Shown: positions 33,209 to 42,838, counted from the first letter of the stretch. The stretch is DNA of 64,000 bases from Streptomyces sp. NBC_00190 (GCF_036203305.1 NZ_CP108131.1:310001-374000); one strand, 5' to 3'. Numbers and translations are program-made. The notes: a model not told the origin generated them from the letters alone.

Positions 33209-34705
33209 GTGGCACAGGTCATCGCCGAGGTCTCAAGGACGTTCAACGAGTTTCTGCTCTTGCCCAACCGGACCCGGACCGACTGCTCGCCCGCGACGGT
33301 CAACCTGCGCACGCCCCTGGTGCGGCACGTCGTCGGAGAGCCGTCGGCCATCGAACTCGGCTCCCCGTTCACCTCCGCGATCATGCAGGCTGTCAGCACA
33401 CCGGAACTCGCCATCGCACTCGCACGCAACGGCGGTCTGAGCTTCCTGCACCACAACCAGTCGATCCAGGACCAGGCCGCAGCCGTCCGCCAGGTGAAGA
33501 ACTTCAAGGCCGGATTCGTCACCAGCGACACCAACGTCCGCCCCGACGACAGCCTGAGCCACCTGGTCGCCGTCATGCAGCGCACCGGTCACAGCACCGC
33601 CGCGGTCACCCACGACGGCAGCACCACCGGCCGCCTGCTCGGCCTGGTGACCTCCCGCGACTTCCACCCCCAGCGCCACGACCTCGACGGACCGGTGAGC
33701 GGTCGGATGACCCCCATCGCCGACCTTCCTCACGCCGCAGCTGACACCACGCTCTCCGAAGCCAACGCCCGGCTGTGGGACCAGCGGCTCGACTGCCTCC
33801 CCGTGCTCGACGCCGAGGGCCACCTGCAGTACCTGGTCTTCCGGTCCGACTACACGGACAACAAGCGCTTCCCGAACCAGGCCGTGGACACCGCAAAGCG
33901 CCTGCGGGTGGGCGCGGGCATCAACACCCACGACTACCAAGAGCGCGTTCCCGCCCTGCTGGAGGCGGGCGCCGACGCCCTGTGCTTCGACTCCTCCGAC
34001 GGCTACAGCGACTGGCAGGCGCAAGCCCTGACCTGGGTGAAGAAGCACTACCCGGAGATCCCGACCGGCGGCGGCAACGTGGTCGACGGCGAGGCGTTCA
34101 CCTTCCTCGCCGAGGCCGGTGCGGACTTCGTCAAGGTCGGCGTGGGCGGCGGCTCCATCTGCATCACCCGCGATCAGAAGGGCATCGGCCGCGGCCAGGC
34201 CAGCGCGGTGCTGGACGTCGCCGCCGCCCGGGACGCCTTCCGTGATCGCACCGGCGAGTACGTGCCGATCTGCTCTGACGGCGGGCTGGTGCACGACTAC
34301 CACGTGGCCCTGGCGCTGGCGATGGGAGCCGACTTCGTCATGATGGGGCGTTACTTCGCCCGCTTCGACCAGGCGGCCGGCGCGAAGCTCCCCACCCGGG
34401 ACGGCTTCGTGAAGGAGTACTGGGGCGAGGGCTCGAACCGTGCCCGCAACTGGCAGCGCTACGGACAAGGAGGCCAGGGCCTGATCTTCGAAGAGGGCGT
34501 CGACGGCTACGTCCCCTACGCCGGCGACCTCAACGAAGGGCTCGCCGTGACCATCGCCAAGCTCAAGACCACGATGGTGTCCTGCGGCTCCACCACTCTT
34601 CCGGAGTTCCAGTCCACGGCCCGGCTGACCCTGGTCTCCGACCAGAGCTTCCAGGAGAGCCACGCCAACGTCACCCTGCGCGACACCCCGATGACCGTCG
34701 CCTGA
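33209..34705 (+). CDS. IMP dehydrogenase
   Basis: 498 aa from a GTG at 33209 preceded by AGGAGGA. It has the full IMPDH layout: a TIM barrel ('[20 protein letters not shown]') split by two CBS domains (about residues 100-215). The catalytic loop '[20 protein letters not shown]' has the nucleophile Cys318, and '[20 protein letters not shown]' and '[10 protein letters not shown]' follow. It converts IMP to XMP, the first committed step to GMP. The catalytic loop and flap differ from the usual housekeeping bacterial form. Located among IS relics, it is probably a second, acquired copy; such copies can give resistance to IMPDH inhibitors such as mycophenolic acid. Confidence 0.9.
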   Translation: MAQVIAEVSRTFNEFLLLPNRTRTDCSPATVNLRTPLVRHVVGEPSAIELGSPFTSAIMQAVSTPELAIALARNGGLSFLHHNQSIQDQAAAVRQVKNFKAGFVTSDTNVRPDDSLSHLVAVMQRTGHSTAAVTHDGSTTGRLLGLVTSRDFHPQRHDLDGPVSGRMTPIADLPHAAADTTLSEANARLWDQRLDCLPVLDAEGHLQYLVFRSDYTDNKRFPNQAVDTAKRLRVGAGINTHDYQERVPALLEAGADALCFDSSDGYSDWQAQALTWVKKHYPEIPTGGGNVVDGEAFTFLAEAGADFVKVGVGGGSICITRDQKGIGRGQASAVLDVAAARDAFRDRTGEYVPICSDGGLVHDYHVALALAMGADFVMMGRYFARFDQAAGAKLPTRDGFVKEYWGEGSNRARNWQRYGQGGQGLIFEEGVDGYVPYAGDLNEGLAVTIAKLKTTMVSCGSTTLPEFQSTARLTLVSDQSFQESHANVTLRDTPMTVA

Positions 34706-34764
34706 GAGGCTGCCAAGCGCCACGGACCACTGGCCGGAGGGGGAATAGTGCACAGCCGGAATAA

Positions 34765-35256
34765 CCCCCTCCCGCCAGTACTCCAGCACCTGCGCCGCGA
34801 CAGCGTCCGCGAACTGCTGGACGGCACCGGCCACCCCTACCGGTGGACGGTCCCAGCCTCCCCTTCAAGGGCGAGCACGACCCTCAGGGCGTGCCCGCAA
34901 CATGGGTCATCGGGGCACCGGGCTCGGGCCGTCCGAGTCCTCGAGCGCCTCCAACCCCCGTACGTCGATCTGTTCTTCCGTAACATCACCCCGACTTCCG
35001 TCGGCTCTGACACCCAGCAGGTCCGTCCCGATCGGTTGCTCAACCGGATCATCCCCTGGGTCAACGGCTACTGCCGCACCCACCGGCTCCACGACACGAT
35101 TCCCGACGTGGACGACTCTCCGTGGCACCTGAACAGCCGCCAATTCCGCCGCACCCTCGCCTGGTACGTCGCCCGCCGCCCCCGGCGGCGCCATCGCCGG
35201 CGCGATCCAGTACCGCCACCTGAGCATCAAGATGTTCAAGAGAGTGGGCGGCAGCG
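34765..35256 (+). pseudogene. tyrosine-recombinase-type integrase, C-terminal relic
   Basis: The readable part includes 'VNGYCRTHRLHDTIPDVDDS' and 'HLNSRQFRRTLAWYVARRP'. One extra C in a run then shifts the frame to 'GGAIAGAIQYRHLSIKMFK'. This resembles the catalytic end of a phage-type integrase found in Streptomyces. The C-terminal tail is replaced by transposase sequence on the other strand. Confidence 0.6.
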
Positions 35257-35312
35257 GCCGTCGGCGCTCAGGTGGAGCTTGGTGGTGAACCCGCCGCGCG
35301 ACCGGCCCAGGC
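35257..35312 (-). pseudogene. IS transposase fragment (IS5-type)
   Basis: A short minus-strand reading, 'LGRSRGGFTTKLHLSADGR', is the conserved segment just after the first catalytic region of IS5-type transposases. It is inserted directly at the end of the integrase relic. Confidence 0.65.
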
Positions 35313-35314
35313 CC

Positions 35315-35632
35315 TCACCGCCCGCACCACCTCCACCAGGCGGGCGTGCAGGCTCTGCCACACGGTCTCGTCCTGCTGTTCTGCCAGTTCGGCCCCCTTT
35401 GAGGCCGGGGCCGGTGGCGGATCAGTGCGGGCACCAGCCGCGTGACCGTCAAACTCAGCAGAAGGATTCCGAGGTACTCCTGGTTCTCTCGTACACGGAT
35501 ATCACCCAACGGCGCCATCTCGTCCCGGGCGGGCGCCAGCCTCATTGATCCCTGACGATGCACAGTTCCATCCGGACCCCTGATCCCACGGGGGAGCTCG
35601 AACTCGAACTCGGTCTGCTGGGAGTCGGTCAT
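35315..35632 (-). pseudogene. contractile injection system (eCIS)-type baseplate or tail protein, N-terminal part
   Basis: From ATG 35632: 'TDSQQTEFEFELPRGIRGPD', 'GSMRLAPARDEMAPLGDIRV', 'YLGILLLSLTVTRL'. This matches, from memory, the start of a small conserved protein of Streptomyces phage-tail-like (eCIS) clusters. After 'TVTRL' the sequence is unrelated and ends at the IS fragment. No other eCIS gene lies nearby. Confidence 0.55.
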
Positions 35633-35639
35633 CAAAAGC

Positions 35640-35934
35640 CCTTTCGCTGGGCTGGAAGGCCCGGGGTATGCATGGACTCCCCCGTCAACGACCCCGCAGC
35701 CACCAGGGTCACCTGAGGCCTACTCCCCGAGTCCTGACCGGCCCCTGCGGGCTGTTCTCGGGCAGCACGAAGGTGACCTGAGCCCGCACCGACGGCCCCC
35801 GCGAAAGCGTCTTCGAGTGCAAGGTGACGATGACCGTCACCGCTCCCCGACCCGGCCACCGGCGAGCACGGCGGCGCCGCTCATCACGCCAGCAGAAGCC
35901 GCTGACCACACCCCGTCTGCGGTGGAGAGCGGGC
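35640..35934. other. short unassigned minus-strand reading
   Basis: A 43-codon minus frame at 35709-35840 ('TVIVTLHSKTLSRGPSVRAQ') looks protein-like but has no recognised family. It may be part of the decayed eCIS region. Confidence 0.3.
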
Positions 35935-36516
35935 TCATGCCTCCACGGCCGGGAGCGGGCGGCTGTCCGGCTGCGGCGGCCGGCCCTCCTGGTCCAACTC
36001 CTCGAACCGCCGATCCAGCTGCCGGATCGCGCGGCCGAGCGCCAGCAACCGCCACCGGCTGCCCAGGAAGAGCGTGTGGGAGTGCGCGGTGAGATCAAGC
36101 AGGTGCCGCAGCTTGTCCTCGTCGGTGCGGTCGGAGATCCAGACCATCCGGACAGTCCCGCAGTAGCGCATTCCCCGGATCGAGTTGGGCCCGCGGAAGG
36201 TGAAGACGAATTCCTGCGCGTGATCGGCCAGGTGACAGGTGGCCTCGTCGAGCTGCTTCCGCCACCGGCCCCGTTCCTCGGTGAGCGCGGCCCGGAGGGT
36301 GTCGCTGACGCCGTCGGGCACCTGGACCGTCCGGAGCTTCTGCGTGGCCGACAGCACCGAGAGCGCGGCTGCGGTGATCTTCTCCTGGGCCTGCATCTTC
36401 GTCTGGAATCGCCGGTTGTGGACCTCCAGCAGCGGCGAGATGTAGTGGCCGGTGACGATGGTCGTCGCTATCGAGATGAACGCGGTGCTTCCCCACGCGG
36501 GGATCCAGTCAAGCAT
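35935..36516 (-). CDS. hypothetical single-span membrane protein
   Basis: 193 aa from ATG 36516. The N-terminus has one membrane segment ('STAFISIATTIVTGHYISPL'), followed by a long helical, charged domain ('RFQTKMQAQEKITAAALSVL', 'RAIRQLDRRFEELDQEG') suited to coiled-coil or four-helix packing. I do not recognise the family. It is divergent from another unknown membrane/coiled-coil protein (36737), and a Ser/Thr kinase gene lies beyond, so the three may be linked. Confidence 0.6.
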   Translation of the reverse strand: MLDWIPAWGSTAFISIATTIVTGHYISPLLEVHNRRFQTKMQAQEKITAAALSVLSATQKLRTVQVPDGVSDTLRAALTEERGRWRKQLDEATCHLADHAQEFVFTFRGPNSIRGMRYCGTVRMVWISDRTDEDKLRHLLDLTAHSHTLFLGSRWRLLALGRAIRQLDRRFEELDQEGRPPQPDSRPLPAVEA

Positions 36517-36736
36517 GTGGCCGATTCTCGTTGCCCGCGCGCTGGCACACAGCCGATTCGGCCGATCACCTAGGCCCTGGCTGGCGGCAGGATTCGGGCC
36601 GCTGCGGCAGGTCCCGTCAATCCTGGTCACTCACCCGGGTGACACCGGGACCATTACGTACTTGCCGGGCGCTACGGTGGCGGGTGCTCCTTGCTCAGAC
36701 AGGTGGCTGTGTTCGTGACCGGAGAAGAGGAATCCC

Positions 36737-37678
36737 GTGCCCGATGCGCCGCTGGCTGCCGTCGCTGTCATCGATCCTGATGTCCCGAGCGACGTACGGT
36801 CTCTGCTGGAGAACCGGATGGCGATTCTCACCGCGGGCTCAGGGCTCTACCCCTTCACCTCTGGGGTATTCACCCTCGTGAAGGGCGGCGCCCCTGTACT
36901 CGGTATGGGCGGCCTGTCCCTCCTCTTCACCCCTGACCCCGCGGCTCCGAAACTGCCTGCTGGAACCGTCGGCGCCTCGATGGAACACGTGCGGGAGAAC
37001 ATCCACTGGTTCTTGGGGTTGTGGCCGTACGCCGGGGCCTGCGTCGTCCTCTACGCGGGTGTCACGTTCTTCGAGCAGTTCGCCCGGCGCCGCAGAGCCC
37101 GCGCCGTGAACGCGGCCATGGGGCACGTCGTTGCACCTGAGGAGCTGTCCGAAACCGCCCAGGTCCTCGTCGGGCGTGCCCAGCAGGCACAGCGGACGAT
37201 CCTCGCTTCGCAGGTCCACCGGCTCGACCTGATCGATTGCCGGCGCAACGAGTTGGTTCTTCCGGAACAAGTGTGGGAGGTCGCGAAGGCCCTGCGCGAG
37301 TACAGCCGGCTGTCCAAGTCAGCCGAGGCGGACAGCTCCAACGCAGAGGTGATCGCCCTTCAAGCCACACGGCGACGGGCACTGCGCGCCAGCCACGACG
37401 GCGTCGAGATGCGCGTCGTGGCCCTGGAGGAGTACGCCGCGCGGGTCCGCGAGGCTGACCTCCGCTACGAGGAGCTCCAGCAGATCCAGCGGCTCACCGA
37501 CGGCAACGCGGAAGCGCTGGACCTTCTAGCCCGCACCGCCGCCGACGCCCTGGCCGTCGCCGAGATCGACGGCATGAACCAACAGGCAGCGGTCTTGGCG
37601 AAGACTCTCACCATGGCCCTCGACCGCGCTTCCGCCGCCGCCGCCATCATCGCCCTGCCCCTCCGGGACACCGCCTGA
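36737..37678 (+). CDS. hypothetical membrane protein with helical cytoplasmic domain
   Basis: 313 aa from a GTG at 36737, preceded by GAGAAGAGGAA. There is a hydrophobic segment near 43-63 and a second near 91-110 ('FLGLWPYAGACVVLYAGVTF'). Then comes about 190 residues of helical, charged sequence ('AQVLVGRAQQAQRTILASQ', 'RVREADLRYEELQQIQRL'). No catalytic motif is visible and the family is unknown to me. The gene is divergent from the hypothetical protein at 35935 and convergent with the Ser/Thr kinase. Confidence 0.65.
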   Translation: MPDAPLAAVAVIDPDVPSDVRSLLENRMAILTAGSGLYPFTSGVFTLVKGGAPVLGMGGLSLLFTPDPAAPKLPAGTVGASMEHVRENIHWFLGLWPYAGACVVLYAGVTFFEQFARRRRARAVNAAMGHVVAPEELSETAQVLVGRAQQAQRTILASQVHRLDLIDCRRNELVLPEQVWEVAKALREYSRLSKSAEADSSNAEVIALQATRRRALRASHDGVEMRVVALEEYAARVREADLRYEELQQIQRLTDGNAEALDLLARTAADALAVAEIDGMNQQAAVLAKTLTMALDRASAAAAIIALPLRDTA

Positions 37679-37863
37679 GAAACAGAACACACTCACAGGC
37701 ACCCTCCACCCCGCACATCGATCGTGCCGTGGATGAACATCGAGCTTGCAACGGATCCTTTGGCCGCCAGCCTGATGGACGCGGCGGCCGAGGAGAGTCT
37801 GCAGCGCCCGGACGCGCCCCGGCTGCGACTCGCAACTCACCCTTTGATGACTGCGGATCAGTC

Positions 37864-39531
37864 TTAACAGCGGGCGAGTGTGCCACTGTCCAGGGTGGAT
37901 TTGTCGCCGAACACCCAGCCCTCGGTGTCCGTGCCCGCGATACGGGCGTAGATCCACTTGTTGGCACTGGCATTGGTGACATAGCAGTGGTAGTAGACCT
38001 TCGCGCCGGACTTGACCTCGGTCACATAGGAGCACTCCGCGTACGGCCCGGTGTAGAGGTGGGTGTCCTGGGTCGCGTGGCCGTATCCATTGCTGCGGTT
38101 CGAGTGGGCCCACCCGGTGCACGCCGTCGAAACCGGGGCGGGCTCCTTCACCGTGGAACTGGGCGTTGCCTTCGGAGGGGCTGACGGGCCCCCGGCCGGC
38201 TTGTCACCTCCGCCGCTGGGCGCCGACGTGGGACCTGTCCCCCTGTCCTCATCCTTCTTCGAGGGGGTGCTGGACGACGTCTCGCCGGGGCGGATGGACG
38301 TCAGGTCCCCCGGGGAGGTCGGGCCGTCGGACATGCTCGCCGTGGGAAGCGCCGCGTTCGACCCGCCGCCCTCGACGCCTCGCATGTCCATCAGAGCGTA
38401 GGCGACTCCGCCGCAGGCGAGGACGGTGGCGGCCGCCACCGCGACGATGGTACGGGTGCGGCGGCGCCGCGCGCCGACCATCGTGGCACGGGTCTCGGAA
38501 CGGCTGTCGTGACCGGCAGGTATGCCGGGCGCCATGCCCGGCCGCGCGCCGAGGGCGGGACCGAAGCCCGGCGGGGTGACGGGCTGGGGGGCGGGCTGGG
38601 AGAGCGGTGCGGCGAGGGCGGGACCGAAGCCCGGCGGAGTGACGGGCTGGGGCGCCGGTGCCGCCGCAAGGTCCGCCCTCCTGCCCCCGGCAACCGCCTC
38701 CAGCATCTCGCGCGCCTGCCCGGCATCGGGCCGCTGCAGCGGGTCCTTGGCCATCAACGCCTGCAGCACCGGGGTGAGCGGTCCGGCGCGCCGGGGCTCC
38801 GGCAGCGGTTCGCCGACGATCGCCGCCAGCGTGGACCACACCGACGTACGGCGGAAGGGCGAAGCGCCCTCCACGGCCGCGTACAGCGTCATGCCGAGCG
38901 CCCAGATGTCCGACGCGGCACCCGGTACCTGGCCCTGTGCGCGCTCCGGTGGCAGATAGTCGAGAGAGCCGACGATCTGACCGCTCTGGGTCAGCTTCGC
39001 CAAGGCCTCGTCGCCGGAGGTCTCCATGCTGGCGATGCCGAAGTCGGTGAGCACGACCCGGCCGCTGCGCTCAAGCAGTACGTTGCCAGGCTTGACGTCC
39101 CGGTGGAGGACCCCGGCCCGGTGTGCCGCGTCGAGCGCGTCCATCAGCTTGGCGCCGATCGCGGCCGCTTCGCGCGGATCCAGTGAGCCGCGCTCCGCCA
39201 GCACAGCGTCGAGGGAAGGCCCGTCGACCAGCTCCATGACGATGACCGGCAGCCCCTGCTCCTCGACCACGTCGTGCACCGTGACCACACCGCTGTGCCG
39301 AATACGAGCGGCGGCCTGCGCCTCCCTCTGCATCCGGACCCGCAGATCGGCCAGTTCGTCCGCGGAGGCGTCGGTGTAGGCCCGCAGGACCTTGACGGCG
39401 ACGTCGCGGTTCAGCAACTGGTCCACCGCCCGGGCGACCACGCCCATGCCACCGCGGCCGATCGTCGCGGTCACGCGGTATCGCCCGCCCAGAACCTCGC
39501 CGACCAGATCCGCGCCGTTCGCCCCCGTCAC
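37864..39531 (-). CDS. PASTA-less receptor Ser/Thr protein kinase with extracellular SH3-like domain
   Basis: 555 aa, GTG start. Kinase domain about 1-280: glycine loop 'IGRGGMG' (24-30), Lys47, catalytic 'HRDVKPGN' (Asp145) and DFG (163-165). A Pro/Gly-rich juxtamembrane region carries a 14-residue duplication (APQPVTPPGFGPAL at 293-306 and 314-327). A membrane segment follows at about 361-381, then a Ser/Thr/Pro-rich linker. The C-terminal outer domain with four cysteines ('CTGWAHSNRSNG', 'VYYHCYVTNASANKWIYARI') resembles a bacterial SH3-like fold. It is thus a Hanks-type receptor kinase; the ligand and targets are unknown. Confidence 0.9.
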   Translation of the reverse strand: MTGANGADLVGEVLGGRYRVTATIGRGGMGVVARAVDQLLNRDVAVKVLRAYTDASADELADLRVRMQREAQAAARIRHSGVVTVHDVVEEQGLPVIVMELVDGPSLDAVLAERGSLDPREAAAIGAKLMDALDAAHRAGVLHRDVKPGNVLLERSGRVVLTDFGIASMETSGDEALAKLTQSGQIVGSLDYLPPERAQGQVPGAASDIWALGMTLYAAVEGASPFRRTSVWSTLAAIVGEPLPEPRRAGPLTPVLQALMAKDPLQRPDAGQAREMLEAVAGGRRADLAAAPAPQPVTPPGFGPALAAPLSQPAPQPVTPPGFGPALGARPGMAPGIPAGHDSRSETRATMVGARRRRTRTIVAVAAATVLACGGVAYALMDMRGVEGGGSNAALPTASMSDGPTSPGDLTSIRPGETSSSTPSKKDEDRGTGPTSAPSGGGDKPAGGPSAPPKATPSSTVKEPAPVSTACTGWAHSNRSNGYGHATQDTHLYTGPYAECSYVTEVKSGAKVYYHCYVTNASANKWIYARIAGTDTEGWVFGDKSTLDSGTLARC

Positions 39532-40049
39532 CTGTCACATCCCGTTCGTCGCACTGTTTGAAATCCGCCCACGTGGCGGCACCAGGGTAGGCGTTCGCGT
39601 ATGTGCGCGTGCGCACGGTCCGGCCCACGGCGCGCGGGGTGCGTCTTCCAACAGCCGTGATCACCAAGACATCTCGCCTGAGATCAGGACACTCGTGCGT
39701 TTCCCCCTCTGCAAGAAGCGTCAGGCCGAAGCGCCAGCTCTGCAGAAGAAGCCCGGTGCAATGGCGCCGCCGCTCGTGATGGCGTGAGCTCCTGTGCTCG
39801 ACTTGCCGGACGACCTCGGCCAACTGCGGATCCTGGAGCGGCTGGTGCTGATCACCTTGCTCGACATCCGCATCAAGACCGAGCAGTCGAGCGCCGCCAG
39901 GCCGGGATACGGCCCGCACGGGCACCTGCTTACCGTGGCCGGCGGGAAATGCGACGGCGCCTCGCGGCGGACCCGGCTGCCCATCGAGGATCGGGACGAA
40001 GGCGGCGGCCGAGCCGTCCCCGTCGACCCCACCGGCCTCGACATCCGGG
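39532..40049. other. unassigned region upstream of the IS3 relic
   Basis: A + frame at 39794-40120 ('DLPDDLGQLRILERLVLITL') is protein-like at its start but unrecognised. The rest is probably part of the decayed insertion. Confidence 0.35.
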
Positions 40050-40221
40050 GCTGCTCCGTGGTCGAGGCGCACCAGCCGACGATCCGGCGGGAGAAGGTGT
40101 CCACGACGAAGGCGACGTAGCCGACGCCCGAGAACGTGGCGACGTGGGTGAAGTCGGCGGCCCAGCACCGATGGGGGGCCGCGGCGACGAAGAGGCAGGC
40201 CTGCACGATGCGGTCGGGCAT
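40050..40221 (-). pseudogene. IS3-family transposase (rve core) fragment
   Basis: The 57-codon reading 'CWAADFTHVATFSGVGYVAF' and 'VVDTFSRRIVGWCASTTE' is the first Asp region of the IS3 integrase core. Both flanks are missing. A junction with unrelated sequence follows directly. Confidence 0.75.
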
Positions 40222-40367
40222 GCCGGCGCCGGGTGGCGGTCTCCGCCATTCCGGGGCGCTCCGCCGGACAGACCGGAGAGCCGAGGCATACCTTCCGTGG
40301 GAGCGGACGAGTAGACGAGTAGACCGAACATTCGCAGACAGACCGGCTCAGGCCCAGGGAGAACTCG

Positions 40368-41180
40368 ATGACCATGTCGACGATGGCGCGGCTCGCCGTG
40401 ACAGTGGGGGTCACGACCGTGTTCGCGACGACCTCGACCCTCAGCGCCGTCGCCCGGACGCCGGAGCCCAAGGCTCCCCGGGAATTCGTCTCGCTGAGCT
40501 CCGTCGACCCCACGATCATCCAGGAAATGCGCTACGCGTCGACGCACAACTTCATCGGCGAGCGGATCGACGGCTACCAGCAGCCGGTCTGCATCATGAC
40601 GCGACCGGCGGCCGAAGCCCTGCACCGGGCCCAGGCGCGTCTCCTGCCTCAGGGGTACTCGCTCAAGGTGTACGACTGCTACCGGCCGCAGCGGGCTGTC
40701 GACCACTTCGTACGGTGGGCCAAGGACCTGGCCGACGAGAGGAAGAAGGCGGAGTTCTATCCGCAGGTCGACAAGTCGCGCCTGTTCGAGGACGGCTATA
40801 TCGCCGAGAAGTCCGGGCACAGCCGTGGCAGCACCATGGACCTCACGATCGTCCCGCTTCCGGTGGTCCCGGCGCCCCCGCCGAGGCCGGGGCAGGAATC
40901 CGTTCCCTGCTACGCGCCGCAAGCGGAGCGGTACCCGGACAACTCCGTCGACATGGGAACGGGCTTCGACTGCTTCGACACGCTGTCGCACACCGACGAC
41001 CCGCGCGTCCAGGGAACACAGCGCGCGCACCGCCAACTGCTGAAAACGGCGCTGGCCGCGGAGGGGTTCGTCAACCTGCCCGAGGAATGGTGGCACTTCA
41101 CGCACAAGCCCGAGCTCTTCCCGGACACCTATTTCGACTTCCCTGTCGCGCGCCGGTCGGTGGCCGGGCACCGCCCCTGA
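40368..41180 (+). CDS. secreted D-alanyl-D-alanine dipeptidase (VanX family)
   Basis: 270 aa. An N-terminal signal peptide (hydrophobic 'AVTVGVTTVFATTSTLSAVA', about 10-29) precedes an M15D domain. Zinc and catalytic residues are visible: Arg106 in 'YDCYRP', 'SGHSRGSTMDLTI' (His151, Asp158) and 'EEWWHFT' (Glu240, His243). Enzymes of this family hydrolyse D-Ala-D-Ala. The exported form differs from cytoplasmic VanX of vancomycin resistance and may serve in peptidoglycan dipeptide recycling. No vanH or vanA neighbours are present, so glycopeptide resistance is not implied. Confidence 0.9.
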   Translation: MTMSTMARLAVTVGVTTVFATTSTLSAVARTPEPKAPREFVSLSSVDPTIIQEMRYASTHNFIGERIDGYQQPVCIMTRPAAEALHRAQARLLPQGYSLKVYDCYRPQRAVDHFVRWAKDLADERKKAEFYPQVDKSRLFEDGYIAEKSGHSRGSTMDLTIVPLPVVPAPPPRPGQESVPCYAPQAERYPDNSVDMGTGFDCFDTLSHTDDPRVQGTQRAHRQLLKTALAAEGFVNLPEEWWHFTHKPELFPDTYFDFPVARRSVAGHRP

Positions 41181-41218
41181 CGAACGCGTGCCAGCGTACG
41201 AGTCAAACCGTAACGCCC

Positions 41219-42751
41219 TCACCCGGACTCCCCAACGATCCCGTCGTCTACGAGGTCGGCCGGGCCGAACCAGCGGGTGAGGGTCTCGGTGAGACCGGTG
41301 CCCCCGGCCCAGCAGACGTATCCGTCCGGGCGGACGAGTATCGCCTCGGCGTCGGTCGAGCCGGATTCCGCCCGGGCCCGCACGTGGGTGACCCGGTCGC
41401 TCCAGGGGGCCGCGGCGGCGAGGGGGGCGTCGGTGAGGTTGAGCAGGACGCCGCGTCCGGTGCGCGTCAGATCGCTGAACCGGACCCGCTCACCGTCGCC
41501 GAGGTCAAGGTCGAGGTCGGGCATCCGCAGGCCCAGCAGCGGATGGGCGGCGGCGTCGGGAGACGGGAGGCAGAGGTCGAGACCGGCCATCACGCCGGCC
41601 ATGTACCGGTTGGCGTCGGGCAGGCGGAGCAGGTCGGTGAGCACGTCGCGCAGCTCGCCCAGCCCGCCGTCGCGCTGCGGCCCCATGACCACTCCCTGGG
41701 CCCGGGTGAGGGCGAGCACCCGCGCGGCGGCGGGGTGCCGCTCGGTCTGATAGGTGTCCAGCAGCTCCTCGCCCGCCTCGCCGCGCAGGACCGCGGCGAG
41801 CTTCCAGCCGAGGTTGAACGCGTCCTGGACGCCCAGGTTGAGCCCCTGGCCTCCGGCCGGGGAGTGGATGTGGGCGGAGTCGCCGGCGAAGAACACGCGT
41901 CCGTGGCGGTAGTGCTCCAACTGCCTGCTGGCGTCGCTGAACCGGGAGGCGTAGCGGATCTCGGCTACATCGAGCGCCCCGCCGTGGGTGGCGCGCAGGA
42001 CCTCGCTCACCTCCCCGACCGTCACGGGGGCGTCACGCTCGGCCAGCATGGTCTGCGGACCGCTGAAGATGATTTTGTGGAGCCCGTTCGCCAGGGGTGT
42101 GATCATGGCGAAGTGACCCTCGGGTGAGGTGTGGATCCGCGAGCTGATGTGTCCGCCGGGGCGGTCGTCGATGTCGCCGGAGAACAGCAGATCGGCGGTG
42201 GCCATGCGGACCGTGGCGGCCTGGCCGGGGAAATCGGCTCCGACGATCTTGCGCACGCTGCTGTGGGCGCCGTCGCACGCGACGAGATAGCGGCCCCGCA
42301 GCGACCGGTCGCCGTCCGGTGCGGCCACGGTGACCGTGACGCCGTCGGCGTCCTGGTGGAGGCCGGTCACCCGGTGCTCCCTGAGCACCTGGCCGCCGAG
42401 CTTGGTGAGCCGGTCCTCGAGCACTGCCTCGAGCTGGTCCTGCGGGAGCAGGACGGGGTGCGGATAGCGGGTGTCCCACGCCGTGTAGTCCAGCGGGACG
42501 GGCAGTCCCGCGAAGTGGCCGCCGACGAGCTGGTAGTCGATCGACCGCCCGAGGGCGTCGTCCAGCAGACCGCGCAGCGCGAGCATCTCGGCGGTCCGGG
42601 GCTGGATCGCCCCGGCGCGGGACTGGAGGTTGCGGCCGGGCAGCCGGTCCAGCACGACGGCGGGTACGCCGACGAGAGCGAGCTCGGTGGCGAGTGTCAG
42701 TCCGGCGCCGCCGGCTCCCACGACGATGACGCCCGTGACCTGCGTGTTCAT
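41219..42751 (-). CDS. class A FAD-dependent aromatic hydroxylase
   Basis: 510 aa from ATG 42751 with a GGAGGCT site. Motifs: 'VIVVGAGGAGLTLATELALV' (GxGxxG), 'YLVACDGAHSSVRKIVGADF' (DG) and 'FFAGDSAHIHSPAGGQGLNL' (GD). The C-terminal tail has 'AILVRPDGYVCWAGG', as in polyketide hydroxylases and rifampicin monooxygenase. It is related to, but clearly different from, the enzyme at 27544. It is divergent from a TetR gene 87 bp away. Substrate unknown. Confidence 0.88.
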   Translation of the reverse strand: MNTQVTGVIVVGAGGAGLTLATELALVGVPAVVLDRLPGRNLQSRAGAIQPRTAEMLALRGLLDDALGRSIDYQLVGGHFAGLPVPLDYTAWDTRYPHPVLLPQDQLEAVLEDRLTKLGGQVLREHRVTGLHQDADGVTVTVAAPDGDRSLRGRYLVACDGAHSSVRKIVGADFPGQAATVRMATADLLFSGDIDDRPGGHISSRIHTSPEGHFAMITPLANGLHKIIFSGPQTMLAERDAPVTVGEVSEVLRATHGGALDVAEIRYASRFSDASRQLEHYRHGRVFFAGDSAHIHSPAGGQGLNLGVQDAFNLGWKLAAVLRGEAGEELLDTYQTERHPAAARVLALTRAQGVVMGPQRDGGLGELRDVLTDLLRLPDANRYMAGVMAGLDLCLPSPDAAAHPLLGLRMPDLDLDLGDGERVRFSDLTRTGRGVLLNLTDAPLAAAAPWSDRVTHVRARAESGSTDAEAILVRPDGYVCWAGGTGLTETLTRWFGPADLVDDGIVGESG

Positions 42752-42838
42752 GGAGCCTCCCAAGACGATTTCTTCACTCAGTAGAGAACTATACCGGGTG
42801 CAACTTTCCCCTCGGTGTCCCATTGCTATCGTGGGCGC

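Noticed and set aside
33233..34834. 533-codon minus-strand frame opposite IMP dehydrogenase
   Set aside because: Antisense shadow; the + strand carries the complete IMPDH domain.
37864..39531. Possible PASTA-type PknB kinase
   Set aside because: No PASTA repeats follow the membrane span; the outer domain is a single SH3-like, cysteine-containing unit.
39794..40120. Gene encoding a 108-aa protein
   Set aside because: The start is protein-like, but it overlaps the IS3 relic on the other strand and matches no family I know; left as unassigned.
40368..41180. Vancomycin resistance cluster
   Set aside because: Only a VanX-type gene is present; no vanH, vanA or vanRS, and the enzyme is exported.
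41219..42751. Naming this monooxygenase as rifampicin monooxygenase (Rox)
   Set aside because: It shares the class A architecture, but no RAE-like palindrome lies upstream and substrate residues cannot be judged by eye, so I left it unnamed.
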